NCBI GenBank assembly: GCA_030044775.1
Contig: JASICF010000554.1
Span: forward strand, 1-10,528
DNA length: 10,528 nt
DNA from: Candidatus Sulfotelmatobacter sp.
GTDB taxonomy: Bacteria; Acidobacteriota; Terriglobia; Terriglobales; Acidobacteriaceae
Reading direction: 5' to 3'
The notes below the pieces were generated by a model that saw only the letters and a program-made list of their open reading frames with translations, searched no databases and was not told the origin of the DNA. Positions within the stretch are counted from its first letter, which is position 1. Each line of letters starts with the position of its first letter. This document shows positions 7,442 through 10,528 of the stretch, piece by piece. The translations under genes were made by a program, and so were the position numbers.

Positions 7442-10168
7442 TCACTCCGCGTTCCAGCCGCTGACTTCCACTGCAGCTTTTTGCGTTCCGAGTTCCCTCG
7501 TGCGATAAGTGGCCGTCAGTTCCCGTTTTTCGCCCGGCAACAAGGAAATATAGTTGTCCTGCCAAAGAACCGGCAGAATTTCTTCTCCATGCATTCCTTT
7601 ATTTACCTTTAACCGCACGAAAAACGCCAGACTCTTGCTGGGATTTTCAATGGTCACGTGCGTGATCGAATTCTCTGCCCGGCTTTCGGTATGCTCGCTG
7701 AATTTGAGCTTCACCTTGGGCAGCTGCGCCAGCGCAGTGTAATCGGCGAATGATTCTGTTGGAGTCATCCACCAAGTGGATTTTGCCCAGTCGATGGTTT
7801 CCGGTTTGGTGGAGAGCCAGTAAAAATTTGAGCCGACAAGTTTTCCCGCGGAATCGGTCAGCCGGAGAACCAGGAAGTAGGTCGGACTCAAACCTTGCAC
7901 GTCCGGCAACTGGAAAATTTTCGCCGTGCTGTCGGCGGGGGAGTCGACGGAATCCTCGTGAGAAAATTTCTCTGTCATATCGAGGTTGTAAATCTTTGTC
8001 GTCAGCTTCAGACCGTTTACATCTTCATATTGGCTGCTCACCACCCAGATCGAGTGGTCATCATATCCATAGACTGGGTGCAGGGATTCCATGGCCTTCT
8101 TCGCGCCAAAATATCCGCCGCCGGGACGCAAATAGTAGTCATACAGATGCCAGATCATCGAAGGCCATGCATTGTTCAGCATCCACTGAATAACTCCCGT
8201 GGATTGGTACTTGTTGCGGCTGTACGCTTCATACATTGCCCGTACGCCTTCGTAAGTTTGCATCTGAGATTTGGAGGCGTAATCTTCCACGCTGTCGGAT
8301 TTTCCGTAGCGTTTTTCCAGCGCAGTGCTGAAGACGTTGAGAGTTTTAAATTCCCCACCGCCGGCGTGGTAATTCCAGACATTGTCAATCGGCCAAAGGT
8401 GATCTTTGCCGACCATTGCCCGAATGCTCTCGATGGGCGGAACGGCCGGCCCCATGCTGGTTTCCGTGTTGAAGCCGTAGGCTCCGCCGCAACCTCCTTT
8501 GTTGCACTCCTTGCGGTCAGCCTGATGTTGGCTGCTGTCCTGTTCCCAATAGCCCGGAGCGATATATTCGTAAGGTCCGGTCATTTTTACGCCACTGTTC
8601 CCGGTTACGGAAGTAGGCTTGCCCGTGGCGGATGAGACGATTGGATTCGGCCAGAGCATCTCCTTTTCGATGTCGAGATACATCTGTTCAACATCGGGGG
8701 GCGGAGGATTGTCGCTGCCATTCAACCACATCACCAGGCTGGGATGACTTCGCAACCGATACATCTGGTCGCGCAGCGATTGCTTGGCGATTTCGTAATC
8801 TTCCGGCTTCCAGCGGCTCCAGCGTTCCCAGAAATCGCAGCAGCACCAACCAGCCATCACGAGAATGCCGTCGTGATCGGCAATATCGAAGAACTCCTGC
8901 GTCTCGAGCTTGCCTTCGAGACGAACGGTGTTCAGACCCATGTCGCGGACGTATTGAAACTGGTCGTGGAGACGCTGCGAGTCTTCACGAAGCATCATGT
9001 CGGGGGTCCAGCCGCCGCCGCGAATCAAGATGTTCTTGCCGTTGATGTGAAATGCCCGCCCGCCGACGGAGTTGAGATCGGAGGTGATTTCGCGAATGCC
9101 GAATTCAGAGTGCGATGTGTCGCTCACCTGGCCATTAATTTCAAAGGTCATCGTGAGCGGATAAAGATCCGGTTTGCCCATCTGTGCCGGCCACCACAGG
9201 CGAGGATTCGCAAATACCAACTGCGGAAATTGCTCCGGCGTGAAAGTCACGTCCTTGGATTCGTTCGCCCCTAATTCCACCGGCTGTTCGAACGTGACAT
9301 TGTCGATTTGGCCTTTCAGCTTTCCGCTTACCGCATGGTCCGTGCCATTTTTGAGCTGAGCTGTGACGGTCAGCTGAGCCGAATCCGCAGCCGGCAAGTT
9401 CAACTTCGACAAAACAGCAGGATGGCGCACTGCGACTGGCCCACTCGCGGTGAGATAAACTTCGCGCCAGAGCCCCATGTTCTTGTCGGGAGGAGCGGGA
9501 TTCCAGTCGACAAAAGTGATGGCAAGATCATTTTCCGTAGGCGCGAAAACTTGCACGGCCAGCACGTTTTCAATGCCCGGTTTCAGCTCATTCGTTACAT
9601 TCAATTCATAAGTGCGCCAAGCCCCGGCAATCTGTGTAGAATCCGCAATCTGCTTTCCGTTGAGCCAGACATCGGCTCGGTAATTGATTCCTCTGAAATT
9701 CAGCCAGACACTCTTGCCGGAGTAAGAGCCCGGCACGGCGAACTGTTTGCGATACCACCACGAGACCGCGTAGGGACTGTCCGGCTGCATAGCGACATTA
9801 GAAAAATTGCCGCCGACCGGATAAGTGACGCCAGGGAATTGCCGCAGGTTCATGGCAAAAAATGGATCTGGCAGTGTTTTGTCTTTGACCAGCGCGGCCA
9901 CAACAGTAGTCGGAACCGTGGCCTGGTGCCATCCCATCGGAACAAACTTGGGGGTGGAAATGATCTTCCCGTCCCCTTGAACTTTGGCGGAGGACTGCAG
10001 CGTCCACGAATCCCGAAGCACGAGACGTCCTGTGGTTGTTTTCTCAGCAGGCGCATTCGAGGAGCGTTGGGCGGCAAGAGCGCAATGAGAGCCGGCGGCT
10101 GTGAGAACCAGCAGTTGAAGAAAGGTCTGAGCGCGACCGAGACGTGTATTGGTGAAATTCATTTTCAT
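7442..10168 (-). CDS. Secreted GH2 exo-beta-D-glucosaminidase (CsxA-like)
   Basis: With the ATG at 10168 the product has 908 residues and starts with a signal peptide (about 1-34, ending near ALAAQ), so it acts outside the cytoplasm. Domains: N-terminal jelly-roll sugar-binding domain (about 47-240, ending GLWREVYL), Ig-like domain (about 247-355), TIM barrel (about 360-680), then C-terminal Ig-like domains to the end. In the barrel, WLNGSD puts Ser485-Asp486 (codon 8711-8713) where most GH2 enzymes have Asn-Glu. Known exo-beta-D-glucosaminidases such as CsxA use this Asp as acid/base. Glu569 (codon 8462-8464) in GFNTETS is the expected nucleophile. The predicted reaction is release of glucosamine from the non-reducing end of chitosan or chito-oligosaccharides (EC 3.2.1.165). 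A Cys pair (about 555 and 560, ECNKGGC) lies just before the nucleophile. The frame can extend to a TTG at 10237, but that start adds 23 residues before the signal peptide. A beta-mannosidase-like specificity is the main alternative. Confidence 0.88.
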   Translation of the reverse strand: MKMNFTNTRLGRAQTFLQLLVLTAAGSHCALAAQRSSNAPAEKTTTGRLVLRDSWTLQSSAKVQGDGKIISTPKFVPMGWHQATVPTTVVAALVKDKTLPDPFFAMNLRQFPGVTYPVGGNFSNVAMQPDSPYAVSWWYRKQFAVPGSYSGKSVWLNFRGINYRADVWLNGKQIADSTQIAGAWRTYELNVTNELKPGIENVLAVQVFAPTENDLAITFVDWNPAPPDKNMGLWREVYLTASGPVAVRHPAVLSKLNLPAADSAQLTVTAQLKNGTDHAVSGKLKGQIDNVTFEQPVELGANESKDVTFTPEQFPQLVFANPRLWWPAQMGKPDLYPLTMTFEINGQVSDTSHSEFGIREITSDLNSVGGRAFHINGKNILIRGGGWTPDMMLREDSQRLHDQFQYVRDMGLNTVRLEGKLETQEFFDIADHDGILVMAGWCCCDFWERWSRWKPEDYEIAKQSLRDQMYRLRSHPSLVMWLNGSDNPPPPDVEQMYLDIEKEMLWPNPIVSSATGKPTSVTGNSGVKMTGPYEYIAPGYWEQDSSQHQADRKECNKGGCGGAYGFNTETSMGPAVPPIESIRAMVGKDHLWPIDNVWNYHAGGGEFKTLNVFSTALEKRYGKSDSVEDYASKSQMQTYEGVRAMYEAYSRNKYQSTGVIQWMLNNAWPSMIWHLYDYYLRPGGGYFGAKKAMESLHPVYGYDDHSIWVVSSQYEDVNGLKLTTKIYNLDMTEKFSHEDSVDSPADSTAKIFQLPDVQGLSPTYFLVLRLTDSAGKLVGSNFYWLSTKPETIDWAKSTWWMTPTESFADYTALAQLPKVKLKFSEHTESRAENSITHVTIENPSKSLAFFVRLKVNKGMHGEEILPVLWQDNYISLLPGEKRELTATYRTRELGTQKAAVEVSGWNAE

Positions 10169-10179
10169 TCCCGCTTCCC
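10169..10179 (-). promoter_or_regulatory. Shine-Dalgarno for the GH2 gene
   Basis: On the minus strand GGGAAGCGGGA directly precedes the ATG at 10168, with GGGAAG ending 5 bases before it. A second ATG at 10162 (MKM start) is 11 bases from GGGAAG and is also possible. Both give a clean signal peptide, unlike the upstream TTG at 10237. Confidence 0.55.
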
Positions 10180-10220
10180 AGGTTTGTGTACGGAAATCAA
10201 GCACTAGATGCATAACACGT

Positions 10221-10240
10221 CTATTGATACGTTTCAATAG
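10221..10240. promoter_or_regulatory. LacI-type operator-like palindrome upstream of the GH2 gene
   Basis: CTATTGATACGTTTCAATAG is a 20-bp palindrome in which 9 of 10 base pairs are symmetric, with the central CG typical of LacI-family operators. It lies 53-72 bases upstream of the ATG at 10168. On the minus strand it overlaps a TTGAAA (10237-10232) that is followed after 17 bases by TATGCA, a weak -10 candidate. Repression by a sugar-responsive LacI-type regulator is inferred. No such regulator gene lies in the window. Confidence 0.5.
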
Positions 10241-10273
10241 GCGATCATTAAAGCGAGTTCGGAAAGCACAAAT

Positions 10274-10328
10274 CCCGTTGCTGGGTAGTGGGCAATAAAG
10301 TAGCCTGCTACCCGTTGCTCGGTAGCGG
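10274..10328. repeat. Short direct repeat (two 18-bp copies)
   Basis: CCCGTTGCTGGGTAGTGG (10274-10291) and CCCGTTGCTCGGTAGCGG (10311-10328) match at 16 of 18 positions, 37 bases apart. The second copy runs into the left arm of the nested inverted repeat that follows. GGGTAG at 10283-10288 can also pair with CTACCC at 10308-10313. Confidence 0.5.
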
Positions 10329-10522
10329 CTCAGTTTGAATTTCCGATGGCATCTTCGCTTGTCGTTGACAGCGTCATCCTGAGCGCAGCCGCGCTTCAGG
10401 CGAGCGAAGGACCTCCCGCTGCGACGCTGTGTGCCACGGGAGATCCCTCGGCCCGCCGGTAAAAACGCGGGCGCCTCGGGATGACGCCTTGTACGGTTCG
10501 AAATTCAAATTGAGCCATTACC
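10321..10522. repeat. Nested inverted-repeat element (type B REP core within 23-bp outer arms)
   Basis: Three nested pairs of arms are visible: outer 10321-10343 with 10500-10522 (20 of 23 match), middle GCGTCATCCTGAG (10371-10383) with CTCGGGATGACGC (10475-10487; 12 of 13), and inner 10406-10418 with 10437-10449 (11 of 13). A further hairpin GCCCGC/GCGGGC sits at 10451-10456 and 10467-10472. The core carries the same landmarks as the repeat at 4466-4551 (GTCATCCTGAGC, GCGAAGGA, AGAT...TCG, GGATGAC). The 10238-10528 stretch has no supported gene. Confidence 0.65.
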
Positions 10523-10528
10523 CGACCG

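Noticed and set aside
7895..8635. Plus-strand 246-codon open frame opposite the GH2 gene
   Set aside because: It is antisense to the catalytic barrel, whose motifs are unmistakable on the minus strand; no domain or ribosome-binding site supports it.
10169..10237. TTG at 10237 as the start of the GH2 gene
   Set aside because: It lies inside the operator-like palindrome, has no Shine-Dalgarno, and puts 23 extra residues ahead of a typical signal peptide. The ATG at 10168 has a good GGGAAG.

Overview
The window reads as a GC-rich chromosomal segment from an Acidobacteriota-type soil bacterium (Terriglobia-like). This is inference from three things: paired secreted CRTAC1-type propeller proteins, a chitosan-type GH2 enzyme, and palindromic repeats of the 'GTCATCCTGAGC...GCTCAGGATGAC' kind. 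I recall these repeats as very common in that phylum. No rRNA, tRNA, CRISPR array, transposase or phage gene is visible.

Layout. Positions 1-207 hold the 3' end of an unrecognised gene. It overlaps by four bases (TTGA) the TTG start of a secreted seven-repeat FG-GAP/VCBS propeller protein with a C-terminal ASPIC/UnbV domain (204-1955). After 91 bases comes a larger relative (2047-5796): signal or anchor segment, five TPRs, seven FG-GAP/VCBS repeats, ASPIC/UnbV, then about 520 residues of a domain I cannot name. A GC hairpin follows, then a PuuP-like APC-superfamily permease (5881-7317). All of these are on the plus strand. On the minus strand, converging on the permease, lies a secreted GH2 enzyme (7442-10168). 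Its Ser-Asp acid/base signature points to exo-beta-D-glucosaminidase (chitosan degradation).

How the genes may work together. The first three plus-strand genes look like one unit, or at least one functional group, producing exported propeller proteins. Their Ca-binding-type Asp loops and TPRs suggest protein-protein or polymer binding at the cell envelope. The permease imports amino acids or polyamines and the GH2 enzyme releases glucosamine from chitosan. Both suit a scavenging lifestyle, but nothing in the sequence ties them into one pathway. The GH2 gene has its own LacI-type 20-bp operator-like palindrome about 53 bp upstream of its start.

The most unusual content is repeat DNA. Two different palindromic repeats lie back to back, in frame, inside the coding sequence of the large propeller protein (4411-4551), adding about 50-70 low-complexity residues. 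A decayed half copy lies further on in the same gene (5231-5274). A full intergenic copy lies at the right edge, nested inside a 23-bp outer inverted repeat (10321-10522). The convergent intergenic gap (7318-7441) carries two opposed tandem arrays with an exact 8-bp period.
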